Shown: positions 24,722 through 32,243 of the stretch, piece by piece
Layout: every line of letters starts with the position of its first letter
How positions within the stretch are numbered: position 1 is the stretch's first letter
Source: Bacillota bacterium
GTDB taxonomy: Bacteria; Bacillota; Sulfobacillia; Sulfobacillales; JAIMBI01
Direction of reading: 5' to 3'
Length of the DNA: 32,332 nt
Assembly (NCBI GenBank): GCA_021846505.1
Contig: JAJZWV010000043.1
Coordinates: 1 to 32,332 of the forward strand
Position numbers and translations under genes: made by a program
The notes under the pieces: generated by a model
What the model saw: only the letters and a program-made list of their open reading frames with translations
Told to the model about the DNA's origin: nothing
Databases searched by the model: none

Positions 24722-25113
24722 CAAGCATCGACTCCTCTAGCAGGCTCGGATGCGGAGAGCGGGCCGGCCTTGCTCGCCGGCAGTCCCTTGGGACAGGACT
24801 CCCCCACATGGTGGGTGCTGAGCCACTCGGCATCGTGGGCGTCCACGGGCACGTCGGCCAGCCACTCACGGAGGTGGTCCGGCATGTCCGGCCGCAGGCG
24901 ATAAAAGGTCCACGCCTGCTGGCGGCGCACGGCCACCAGTCCCGCCTGCCTCAAGCGGCGAAGGTGCTGGGAGACGGCTGGCTGGCTCACCGGCAAGAGG
25001 GCCGCCAGCTCACAGACGCACGCCTCGCGGACGCGGAGCAGCGCCAAAATGCGGAGCCGCGTCGCATCCCCCAGCACCCGAAACTGCTCGGCCCAGTCTT
25101 CGTACACCAGCAC
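24721..25113 (-). CDS. arsR: ArsR/SmtB-family arsenic-sensing repressor
   Basis: The 130-residue repressor has the winged-helix core (EQFRVLGDATRLRILALLRV, VSQPAVSQHLRRLRQAGLVA). The metal site ACVCEL (Cys32, Cys34) is that of classical ArsR proteins, which release DNA when arsenite binds. A further Cys occurs in the long tail (VGESCPKGLP), a possible third ligand. The frame opens at GTG 25113; GTG 25107 is better spaced from the GAGGGG site. It heads the arsR-arsB operon and has a matching dyad in its promoter. Confidence 0.92.
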   Translation of the reverse strand: MLVYEDWAEQFRVLGDATRLRILALLRVREACVCELAALLPVSQPAVSQHLRRLRQAGLVAVRRQQAWTFYRLRPDMPDHLREWLADVPVDAHDAEWLSTHHVGESCPKGLPASKAGPLSASEPARGVDA

Positions 25114-25128
25114 ATCCCCTCTATAGGT

Positions 25129-25158
25129 ACATTAGCATATGCTTATGAAAGGCAGCAA
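25129..25158 (-). promoter_or_regulatory. arsR promoter with ArsR operator dyad
   Basis: On the minus strand TTGCTG (25153-25158) and TAATGT (25129-25134) are 18 bases apart. Between and over the -10 lies the 18-base dyad CATTAGCATATGCTTATG (25130-25147), symmetrical at 16 of 18 positions around AGCATATGCT. It is the A/T-rich type bound by ArsR/SmtB proteins, placed to block RNA polymerase. Confidence 0.6.
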
Positions 25159-25887
25159 CGGGAAAGAGCAGGCGTGGGCACTCCAGGTATCCTGCCAGCC
25201 ATGGCTCCGGCCCCGGCAGCATCGTGCACTAGCGGATTCGCGGCAAGCCCCCAGGAGCATATGGGCCACTTGGGCTCTGCCATAACATGGCGCCGGAGAC
25301 TGGAGGCAGTCGACAGCGCTCCGAGGTGCGCCACCGAGTTCCTCACTATCCACGGCCCAGCGTCATGGCAAGCGGGACGAGGAGGCCATGGACGCCACCG
25401 GTGGCCTGCGGCTTTCCCACTGACCCCACGGCTGCGAGCGAGCCGTCGGCCAGCCATGCGCGATGGACGGCGATCGGGAGGGCGCTCTAGCGCAACAGAA
25501 GCCCGGCGCCCGTGGGGGGCGGCGGGTGTGGGCAGCCTTCCGTTGTTGGCGGAAGGGATCCCTGCCGAGCCAAGATGTGCAGGCCGGCCGCCGTCTCGCG
25601 AGGGCGGGTGACTTACGCTTCTTGCGCCGGATGGCCCAACGCCGCGAGACCGGGATGAAGAACATCCACTCCATCACATGCCCGCGCCACCTCCGCGACG
25701 GCCCGGCAGCGCCAGAGATCCTAGGCGACGCCGCTTCAGGAGCGGATTGCGACTCGAGTGCCCACACCTCACTGGGAAGACCGCGGGACTTTCCGCAAAG
25801 ATCGTTTGCCCCGTGTACTTCGACTTACATCACCAGCACTCTCGACCGGCGATATGCCGCAGTGGGACGCCGGTTAAGCTGTCCGAT
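25159..25887. other. intergenic, no supported gene
   Basis: About 730 bases between the arsR promoter and the serS promoter. No frame has a convincing start, family or codon pattern. A stable hairpin (CCTTCCG 25536-25542 with CGGAAGG 25550-25556, outer arms GGCAG and CTGCC) is visible but has no T-run. The region may be the remains of a lost gene. Confidence 0.4.
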
Positions 25888-25916
25888 TTGACACGGTGGC
25901 CGCGGATCCATAGGAT
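25888..25916 (+). promoter_or_regulatory. strong sigma70-type promoter for serS
   Basis: A perfect -35 TTGACA (25888-25893) and TAGGAT (25911-25916) are separated by exactly 17 bases. Transcription should start near 25922, leaving a leader of about 255 bases that contains the T-box. Confidence 0.7.
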
Positions 25917-25921
25917 GATGC

Positions 25922-26138
25922 CAACACGCGCGCCGTCAGGCGGGCGTTGGCGATGACGGGCCTAAGTGGCCGCCCGACTTCAAGCGAGCCGGCGGTGGGT
26001 GCAAGCCGGCACGGGCGCTCGCGTTCCAGCCCAGAGCTCCGCGCAATGGCGGCGGGTCAGCCCGATAGCGCTGGCAAAAGCAGCAAGCAGGGTGGCACCA
26101 CGGGCTCACGCTCGTCCCTCGAGGGATGGGCTTTTTTT
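25922..26138 (+). promoter_or_regulatory. T-box leader controlling serS
   Basis: The T-box sequence AGGGTGGCACCACGGG (26089-26104) is followed by the typical CTCGTCCCTC arm of the competing terminator (26110-26138). T-box leaders read the charging state of a tRNA: uncharged tRNA stabilises the antiterminator and the synthetase gene is transcribed. By position this one should sense tRNA-Ser. The upstream part folds into at least two hairpins (GCCAAC with GTTGGC; GCGAGC with GCTCGC). The specifier Ser codon and the stem I loops could not be placed by eye, and stem I may be of the shortened type. Confidence 0.8.
26110..26138 (+). terminator. T-box attenuator terminator
   Basis: GCTCGTCCCTC (26110-26120) pairs with GAGGGATGGGC (26121-26131), including G-T pairs, and is followed directly by seven T (26132-26138). 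It sits 40 bases before the serS start and is the off-state of the T-box switch. Confidence 0.85.
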
Positions 26139-26178
26139 GATCCCGGGTCCGTGTTTGCGGCGGAGGGAGGAGCCCATC

Positions 26179-27456
26179 ATGCTGGACATGCACATTCTGC
26201 GCCAGGAGCCAGAGCGGGTGCGGGCCGGGTATCGGGTGAAGCACGTGGAGGCGCCGTGGGAGCGTGTGGCGGAGCTGGACCGGCAGCACCGGGGCCTGCT
26301 CCAGACGCTGGAGGCGAAAAAGGCGGAGCGCAATCGCGCGACGGAGGAGGTGGCGCGGCTGCGCCGGGCCCACGATCCCGCCGCCGAGGGCCTCATTGCC
26401 GACATGCGCCGGCTGGGCGACGAAATTCGGGGGCTGGAGGAACAGCGCCACCCGATTCGCGAAGAGCTCGAGCAGCTGATGTGGGAGCTGCCTAACTTGC
26501 CCGAGGCGAGCGTTCCCGAGGGGGAGGGTGAGGCCGACAACCCGGAGGTGGCGCGTTGGGGCACGCCGCGGCCCGACTCGCCCGGCGTCACGCCACACTG
26601 GGATCAGGGGCCCGCGCTGGGGATTTTGGACTTTGAGCGCGCGCAGAAGCTGGCTGGGGCCCGCTTTGTGGTATTGAGGGGGTTTGGTGCTCAGCTGTCG
26701 CGGGGGCTGGTGAATTTCATGCTGGCCGATGCAGAGCAGAGCGGCTATGAAGAGGTGGCCCCGCCGGTCCTGGCCTTGGCGGACAGCCTCTACGCCAGCG
26801 GGCAGTTCCCCAAGTTTGTGGAAGACGTGTTTCACGTCAGCCCGCATGACCTTTACCTGATTCCCACGGCGGAGGTGCCGCTGGTCAACCTGCGCCGTGA
26901 AGAAATTCTGGACGAGGACGAACTGCCCCTGCACTACACGGCGCATACCGCCAGCTTTCGGTCCGAGGCGGGGGCGGCCGGCCGCGACACCCGCGGGCTC
27001 ATTCGCCGCCACCAGTTTGACAAGGTGGAGCTGGTGGCCGTAGCGCGGGCAGAAGACGGGCTGGCGGAGCTGGAAGCCATGCGGCGGCAATCGGCTCGGC
27101 TGCTGGAGCTGCTGGAGCTGCCCTATCGCACTGTGGAGCACTGCGGCGGGGACTTGGGCTTTGGCCACGCCAAGTCGTACGACCACGAAGTGTGGATGCC
27201 CAGCTACGGGCGCTATGTGGAAATCAGCTCGGTCAGCCTCATGGGCGACTTTCAGGCGCGGCGCGCCAAGATGCGCTGGCGGGCCCGCGGCCAGCACACG
27301 ACGCAGTTCCCGGTGACCTTAAACGGCAGTGCCCTGGCGGTGGGCCGCACCATCGCGGCGCTGATGGAGAACCACCAGACCAAGGCGGGCGGGTTTCGCA
27401 TTCCTGCGGCGCTGCAGCCCTTCGTGGGGGGCCGCACGGAATTTCCGCCCGCCTAG
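26179..27456 (+). CDS. serS: seryl-tRNA synthetase
   Basis: The 425-residue class II synthetase attaches Ser to tRNA-Ser. Residues of about 30-100 form the tRNA-binding coiled coil (QTLEAKKAERNRATEEVARL). The catalytic core has the serine-binding TAE (230-232), motif 2 (FRSEAGAAGRDTRGLIRRHQ, 260-279) and motif 3 (GSALAVGRTIAALMENHQ, 383-400). The ATG at 26179 follows GGGAGGAG. Length and motifs are normal. The stop TAG forms CTAG with the stop of the convergent aspartoacylase-like pseudogene. Confidence 0.97.
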   Translation: MLDMHILRQEPERVRAGYRVKHVEAPWERVAELDRQHRGLLQTLEAKKAERNRATEEVARLRRAHDPAAEGLIADMRRLGDEIRGLEEQRHPIREELEQLMWELPNLPEASVPEGEGEADNPEVARWGTPRPDSPGVTPHWDQGPALGILDFERAQKLAGARFVVLRGFGAQLSRGLVNFMLADAEQSGYEEVAPPVLALADSLYASGQFPKFVEDVFHVSPHDLYLIPTAEVPLVNLRREEILDEDELPLHYTAHTASFRSEAGAAGRDTRGLIRRHQFDKVELVAVARAEDGLAELEAMRRQSARLLELLELPYRTVEHCGGDLGFGHAKSYDHEVWMPSYGRYVEISSVSLMGDFQARRAKMRWRARGQHTTQFPVTLNGSALAVGRTIAALMENHQTKAGGFRIPAALQPFVGGRTEFPPA

Positions 27457-28400
27457 CGCGCCGCCACGGCAAACAGCGGGTCGCCAGATCGGGTGGCGAG
27501 GGAGGTGGCGTGGAGCAGGATGCGGCCGTCCTGGGGCACCCGGACCCGCTCCACCCCGTCGCCGAAGTCATTGGTCAAGAGGGCACCCGGCTGCCCGGCG
27601 TCCACGGCTTCTCCGATCCGCACCTGCGGATGTTGGAGCCCCTCGCCGGGAGAGCGCCCCCAAACATTTTGGGTGTAGGTGGCGGTTTCAAACGCGTTTG
27701 CCGGCCCCGGCCGCATCCCGATGAGGCGGCAGATGTTGGCGAGCCCGGCCAGGTGGCGACCCACCCCCTCGGGCTCCAGCTGGCCGACTTGGCCGCTCTT
27801 CGCCAGGATGGCGGCGATTCCGGCCGCGGCGGCGGCGGCATAGGTGCCGCCCGGCGTGGCGGGCGACTCCACCAGCACCGGTATGCCATAGGCCGGGCCA
27901 TCGCGCGAGCCAGTTGGGCTACGGCGGGCGGGCCTTCGGGGGAGTAAATCACCAAGGCCTCCAGCGCCTCATGCAAGTCGTCGCTGTGCAGGTCGATCCA
28001 GGCGTTGGCGGTCGCGGCCACAGCCATGACCGCGTGCGCGATGCGCTCGGCCAGGGTGCCGTCCGCCCGCCCGGGAACGACACGGTTGACGTTGGCGCCG
28101 CCCTCGGGCACCACGTACGGCCGCTTCGCTCAAAACGACGGCGGGTTGACCAGGGGAATCACCGTCACCTGGCCGTGGATAGCGCCAGGGTCCAATCCCG
28201 CGGCAAACGAAATCGCGGCCTCAATGCCGCAGTACTCACGGCCATGCACGCCCCCGGCTATGAAGGGCGACGGCCCTGGCTCAGGCCCCACCCCCCGGAT
28301 AGCGGGGGAGGCCGCTGGGCACTCCCGGCACCGGCAGGCGGCTCCGCACCTTCGTGCCGGGTCGCTGAGGATCTGACGCCTGCCCCGTGGCTTCACTCAT
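27453..28400 (-). pseudogene. aspartoacylase/succinylglutamate desuccinylase-like metallohydrolase (AstE/M14 type), three lesions
   Basis: From ATG 28400 (AGGAGG upstream) the frame reads GTKVRSRLPVPGVPSGLP. It shifts at a G5 run (plus 28304-28308) into FIAGGVHGREYCGIEAAISF with the zinc motif HGxE. A TGA (28130-28132) replaces what is normally Trp (NPPSF*AKRPYVVPEGG). IDLHSDD then gives the third ligand His. Near 27890 another base is lost, and the C-terminal half (ESPATPGGTYAAAAAAGIAA) follows in a new frame to 27453. Members hydrolyse N-acyl amino acids or peptides with Zn. With the three lesions repaired the protein would be of normal length and motif content, so decay is recent or the lesions are sequence errors. 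Confidence 0.72.
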
Positions 28401-28487
28401 CGGCTCAGGGCCTCCTGGCCATGCACGCCCTGCACCCGCCCGCTCGTCCATCGAGCCCAGTGTACTCCGGCGATGCATCTCGGCGGC

Positions 28488-29693
28488 CTATCGCGGCAGC
28501 TGCGCGGTGGCACTCCGCCACACGGATCCCCCGTCGGCGGTTTTCATCAGCGCGCCCTGTCCGCTGGCCGATTGGCCCAGGAGGTGGCCGAGGCTGCTGG
28601 CGGCGAAGGACAGCGCGGGCGATACGAACGAGCCGCCCGCCCTCGACACGAAAAACTGTGGGGCGGAAGGGGCGATGAGGAACGAGGACACGTGCCAAGA
28701 GCCTCCCGCATTGGTGAGCACCACCCAGTGGCTGTCGCGGTTGGCCTGCCATCCCGCCAAGTACACTGTGTGGGCACCCACCGCCGCCAGCGGGCCCGGA
28801 TCCATGATAGGGGACGCCAGCTGGGGATGGACCGACGGATAGGCCGTGGGGGCCAAATAGGCCTCGTCAGTCACCGCCGTCCACTTGGTTCCAGCCGCAG
28901 TGCCATGCCACAGGACAAATCCCATTTGGCTGGCGCTATCCACACCGCCTGACACCAGCAGCCACACGCTGTCCGCCGAATTCGCGGCCAGATGGGCGGC
29001 CCAGTGCGACCCCTGCACCGGCGCCGTGAACACCTCGTCCCAGGTTTGGCCCCCCGTCTCCGTGCGCCACACCCGGCTGCCGGCGGCGGCATACCCTACG
29101 CGGGCAGAAAGCCATGCCATGGACTGGACCGGGCCGATGGCCGTGGACACGTCGGCCCAATGCTCGGTGGTGATGTCGAGCGCGTAAACGGAGCCAGCCA
29201 TGAGCGCATAGACCCGGCCGGGCGGCGGCGAAGGGGAAGGAGCGGCCAGCTGATCCACAGACCCGCCGGCGGGGAGGGGGGCCAAGTGGCTAACCCGGCC
29301 GGTGCTGGACACCTCCAGCACGGAGGCCGCGGTGGCAATCCAGACATGTGCTGCGCCCACCCCGGCGATGGCGTCTATCTTTCCGGGCGCGTGAGCCGAT
29401 CCGCTGGGGAAGAGGGGATCCCAGGCGGCACCGCCATTGGCGGTCCGGTAGAGCGTCGACTGCGCAATTAGGTAGCCTGTGGCAGGGGACGCCCAATACA
29501 TGGCGCGTGGGGTCACCGGGGCGGGCCGGGTCGCATGTGGCGCGCGCGCCGGCTTCACAGCCGCCGCCGGCCCAGCGCGCTTGCCGCCGGCGCGAGGCGA
29601 GCCCGCGGCCGTACCCGCGACACGGCCGCACGCGGACAGCGCTAGCAGCGCCACCGCCAGCAGGGGAGGCCCCAGCTGCCGTATTCCCATCAT
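28488..29693 (-). CDS. lipoprotein with BNR/YCF48-like beta-propeller
   Basis: The 401-residue protein starts at ATG 29693 or 29690. Its lipoprotein signal is LLAVALLALSACGRV with lipobox LSAC (Cys22), so it is anchored to the outside of the membrane. A Pro/Ala-rich linker follows. Repeats of the BNR type then occur (LYRTANGGAAWDPLF, VWRTETGGQTWDEVF, LMKTADGGSVWRSA), the SxDxGxxW-like blades of propellers related to sialidases and the photosystem assembly factor Ycf48. The role is probably binding rather than catalysis. The frame stays open 180 codons upstream, but that part has no coding character and contains a terminator-like hairpin. Confidence 0.75.
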   Translation of the reverse strand: MMGIRQLGPPLLAVALLALSACGRVAGTAAGSPRAGGKRAGPAAAVKPARAPHATRPAPVTPRAMYWASPATGYLIAQSTLYRTANGGAAWDPLFPSGSAHAPGKIDAIAGVGAAHVWIATAASVLEVSSTGRVSHLAPLPAGGSVDQLAAPSPSPPPGRVYALMAGSVYALDITTEHWADVSTAIGPVQSMAWLSARVGYAAAGSRVWRTETGGQTWDEVFTAPVQGSHWAAHLAANSADSVWLLVSGGVDSASQMGFVLWHGTAAGTKWTAVTDEAYLAPTAYPSVHPQLASPIMDPGPLAAVGAHTVYLAGWQANRDSHWVVLTNAGGSWHVSSFLIAPSAPQFFVSRAGGSFVSPALSFAASSLGHLLGQSASGQGALMKTADGGSVWRSATAQLPR

Positions 29694-29773
29694 GCGGTAA
29701 CTCGCAGCGTCATCGCTCGTCGTCCCCACTTCTCCGTCCCTACCGACCACCTGGCTCCAGATGCCACCTGCTG

Positions 29774-29820
29774 AAAAACAACGAGCGGCTGGCGCGTAAG
29801 GTTGCCTCTGGCCAGCCGCT
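29774..29820 (-). terminator. hairpin plus T-tract in the leader of the lipoprotein gene
   Basis: On the minus strand AGCGGCTGGC (29811-29820) and GCCAGCCGCT (29784-29793) form a perfect 10-bp stem with a 17-base loop, followed by CGTTGTTTTT. It lies about 80 bases ahead of the lipoprotein start. It therefore acts either as an attenuator of that gene or as the end of an RNA transcribed from further upstream. Confidence 0.5.
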
Positions 29821-30084
29821 GGGGACCTGGCTCGATGGCTCGTGCGGGGCTTTTGGCACAGGGCACGGCCACGGCTGCGGGCTGCGGAAAGGATGGGGCT
29901 CTCACGCGCAAGCCTTGCAGGCGCTCGCCTGAGAGACTGCAGCCACGGCAGCTGGAGGCAGGCTAATTCGGCTGGGGATGCTTGTCCCTGACCAGCTGCC
30001 GCCGAGCCGCCAGTCGCTATGTGGCGCGGCTTGGTGCATCTGAGAGGCTGAGGGAAAGGGAATGCGGCGGAGCAGCGGGGGTAC
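29821..30084. other. non-coding stretch, possible structured leader
   Basis: About 260 bases with no supported ORF. Besides the terminator it contains an imperfect hairpin with CTCTCA (29899-29904) and TGAGAG (29930-29935) arms. No known riboswitch class could be recognised. Confidence 0.4.
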
Positions 30085-30363
30085 ATGAAGGGCGCCGTGG
30101 GCGTTGCAGCCCGTGACGGGTTTATCATGTGGGGGCGCTTCGATGATGGGGCAGAGGGAGTGATCGACCTCGGCGATTTGGCAGGGCGCGCTGTGTTCCA
30201 AGCGTGGGGCGACCGGCTTGCTTTCCCGTCCTTGCGCATGGGCGAGGGCGGCGCTGTGGAATGGCCAGGCGGTGTGGATCTCTGCCCTGAAGCGCTTTAT
30301 GTGCGCTTGACCGGTCAGCCGCGAGCGGAGCGATTCCCTGTCCCTGGTGTGGCCCCTGCCTGA
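30085..30363 (+). CDS. DUF2442 domain protein
   Basis: The 92-residue protein fits the DUF2442 pattern: a small beta domain (FIMWGRFDDGAEGVIDLGDL), then AVFQAW, then the hallmark end GGAVEWPGGVDLCPEALYVR. The biochemical role is unknown. In many genomes such genes lie beside DUF4160 or toxin-antitoxin-like genes, but no DUF4160 partner is seen here. ATG 30085 follows a weak GGGGG site. The frame is intact. A disrupted small frame (30377-30553, TAG at codon 21) follows but is not assigned. Confidence 0.75.
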   Translation: MKGAVGVAARDGFIMWGRFDDGAEGVIDLGDLAGRAVFQAWGDRLAFPSLRMGEGGAVEWPGGVDLCPEALYVRLTGQPRAERFPVPGVAPA

Positions 30364-30630
30364 CGTGCACGCTGCCGTGAGCGACTTCAGCCATCGGATC
30401 GCCGGCGGTCATCACGCCCGGGGGCTGGTGGTGGAATAGGCCGCGCTGCACCAGGCCCGCCTCGTGTCCGCTTGGCATCGAGCGAAGGCTTTGGAGCTTC
30501 CGGGACAGACCGCCCCTCTGGTTTTGCCATCGGGAGTGCGCCAGCCATCCTGAGGAGGCAGAGCGGCTCGGACGAACCCCAAGCTTCGCCGCGCGCTGGC
30601 CTAGAATAGCGGGCATGGGGGGGTGGTGGC

Positions 30631-31743
30631 TTGGATCCGCTGGTCCGGCCCATTGGCGGTCGCGAGGAATTAGAGCAGTGCTTTGACCTGTGGGGATCGG
30701 TGTTTGGCGAAGGCCGCCGGTTCTTCCAGAGCCGCTTGGATCTGGACCGCACGTATTCACCCGCCACCACCTGGGTGGCTGTGGCCGATGGGGAGATTGT
30801 CAGTGCCGCGCAGCTTTTCCCTTTTGAGGCCCAGTGGGGCGGGGTGGCGCTTCGGGTCGCGGGCATTGGCAGTGTGGCCACGCGGCCCACCCATCGGGGG
30901 CGAGGCCTCGCCCTGGCGATCCTGAATGCCCAGCGCCGCTGGATGGAGGAAGCAGGCAGTGCCCGGAAAGGGTTTGCGCTGGCGCTGCTGTTTGCGGCGC
31001 CCCGGGCGGAGCCCCTCTATGCCCGTGCGGGCTTCCATCGACTGCCGTTTGGCACGGCGGTGGCGTGGGAGCCTGTCGGCTGGGGCCACCCGCCTTATCG
31101 CGTGAGGCCCGTGGCCGAGGGGGACTGGCCCGCGCTGCGGGCCATTTACGCATCCCAGCTTTCCCATCTGCCCATGGGCCACATCCGCCCGCCGGCGTTT
31201 TGGGCAGACGCGATTCGGTGGACAGATGCGGGGGAGCCGGGCGGGGTGCGGCTGGTGGCGGAGTCGGGCGGTGAGGTCGCGGGATACCTGTTTTATCGAT
31301 GGGGCGAAGACGGCCGGGCCCGAGTGCTGGAGGTGGTCGCTCACCCGGGGCACCCCCGCGCGGCTGAGGCGCTGGCCCAGGAGGTTTATCGGCGGGCGGG
31401 CGCTGGCCGCGCCCTTCCGCTGACGCTGCCGGTCGGCCACGGCCTGGCCCGCGGCCGGCCGGCAGAGCCCGGCCCGGATCGGGCCATGTGGTCGGTGGTG
31501 AACCCCGCCGCCTTAGTGAGAGCCATTCATCCCGTGCTGCAGCGGCGCTGGGTGGAAGAGCGCGGCCCCCTCGAGGTTGCCGCCGTGCCCGGGGGCATGC
31601 ACCTGCGGTGGCCATCGGGGGAGCGCACGCTGGCGGGGCAAAATCTCCTGGCCGCCATGATGACCGGCCTAGAGGGCGATCCTCTCCTGCAAGGGCTGTT
31701 TCCCTTTGCGCCTCCGTATCTGTGGAGCCTGGACCACTTTTAG
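30631..31743 (+). CDS. GNAT-superfamily N-acetyltransferase, Eis-like layout
   Basis: The 370-residue protein has an N-terminal GNAT domain with the acetyl-CoA loop VATRPTHRGRGLALAIL, then a second GNAT-like half (RVRPVAEGDWPALRAIYASQ, GYLFYRWGEDGRARVLEVVA) and a C-terminal sterol-carrier-like part ending PYLWSLDHF. This three-part order is that of Eis-type enzymes, which acetylate amines on small molecules, including aminoglycosides, or on peptides. The substrate here is unknown. The start is TTG 30631 behind GGGGGGTGG; no in-frame ATG is close. A TAGAAT -10-like box at 30603-30608 has no good -35. Confidence 0.85.
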   Translation: MDPLVRPIGGREELEQCFDLWGSVFGEGRRFFQSRLDLDRTYSPATTWVAVADGEIVSAAQLFPFEAQWGGVALRVAGIGSVATRPTHRGRGLALAILNAQRRWMEEAGSARKGFALALLFAAPRAEPLYARAGFHRLPFGTAVAWEPVGWGHPPYRVRPVAEGDWPALRAIYASQLSHLPMGHIRPPAFWADAIRWTDAGEPGGVRLVAESGGEVAGYLFYRWGEDGRARVLEVVAHPGHPRAAEALAQEVYRRAGAGRALPLTLPVGHGLARGRPAEPGPDRAMWSVVNPAALVRAIHPVLQRRWVEERGPLEVAAVPGGMHLRWPSGERTLAGQNLLAAMMTGLEGDPLLQGLFPFAPPYLWSLDHF

Positions 31744-31761
31744 CATGTGGGGCCGACTGGC

Positions 31762-31802
31762 GCGCCTAAGCCTGAACGGCTAGGCCTTAGGCGCCGGCTT
31801 TT
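31762..31802. terminator. terminator between convergent genes
   Basis: GCGCCTAAG (31762-31770) and CTTAGGCGC (31786-31794) form a perfect 9-bp stem with a 15-base loop, followed on the plus strand by CGGCTTTT. It begins 19 bases after the acetyltransferase stop and overlaps the end of the facing membrane-protein gene. Confidence 0.55.
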
Positions 31803-32199
31803 GCGGGCGGCGTGGCGCCATGCCGCCCAAGAGGGCAAAAATGCACCCAAACAGCGCCATCTGCAAGGCGTCATTAACCACGTAGCTGGCCCAGGCGGGG
31901 TGCATGACGGCCGCGACCAGCTGAGCGTGCGACTGCAGCGGCGCCCGAGAGTTGCCCCGCTCGTGCAGATAGGCGGCCCATATGGTGCGCACCAGAGTCG
32001 CTTTGCCTGGGATGATGACGGCCGCGGCGAAGCTGGCCAAGCCAGCCACTAAACCGTAAATCAGGCCGGCCCACAGGCCCACAAGGAGCGGGTGGTGGCC
32101 CTGACGCCGGGCGATGCCGCCCGCCAGCGCAAACAGGCCCAGCGGAATGACGTCCAGCACCACGCTCCACCACAGGCCGGGGTTCAAGGCGGTCTCCAC
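31780..32199 (-). CDS. small integral membrane protein, unknown function
   Basis: The 139-residue protein has about three hydrophobic segments (WWSVVLDVIPLGLFALAGGI, LLVGLWAGLIYGLVAGLASF, ALQMALFGCIFALLGGM) and a basic tail (RRPQKPAPKA). The family is not recognised. GTG 32199 is the first usable start. The same frame remains open and protein-like further upstream (KVFRLWRQLNYPCFHILCAE) but lacks a start codon before a stop near 32303. The usual reading is that this is chance overlap with the end of the next gene. Confidence 0.6.
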   Translation of the reverse strand: METALNPGLWWSVVLDVIPLGLFALAGGIARRQGHHPLLVGLWAGLIYGLVAGLASFAAAVIIPGKATLVRTIWAAYLHERGNSRAPLQSHAQLVAAVMHPAWASYVVNDALQMALFGCIFALLGGMAPRRPQKPAPKA

Positions 32200-32243
32200 T
32201 TTAAACAGGTCTTCCGCACACAGAATGTGGAAACACGGGTAAT

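Noticed and set aside
25536-25556. stable hairpin CCTTCCG/CGGAAGG as a terminator
   Set aside because: No T-run on either side and no gene ending nearby.
30038-30056. CTGAGAGGCTGAGGG resembling part of a TPP riboswitch
   Set aside because: The other conserved THI-box blocks are absent and no thiamine gene follows.
30377-30553. 58-codon plus-strand frame with a TAG at codon 21, downstream of DUF2442
   Set aside because: It reads somewhat like protein (HHARGLVVE, then ALHQARLVSAWHRAKALELP), but it is short, unrecognised and interrupted, so coding cannot be supported.
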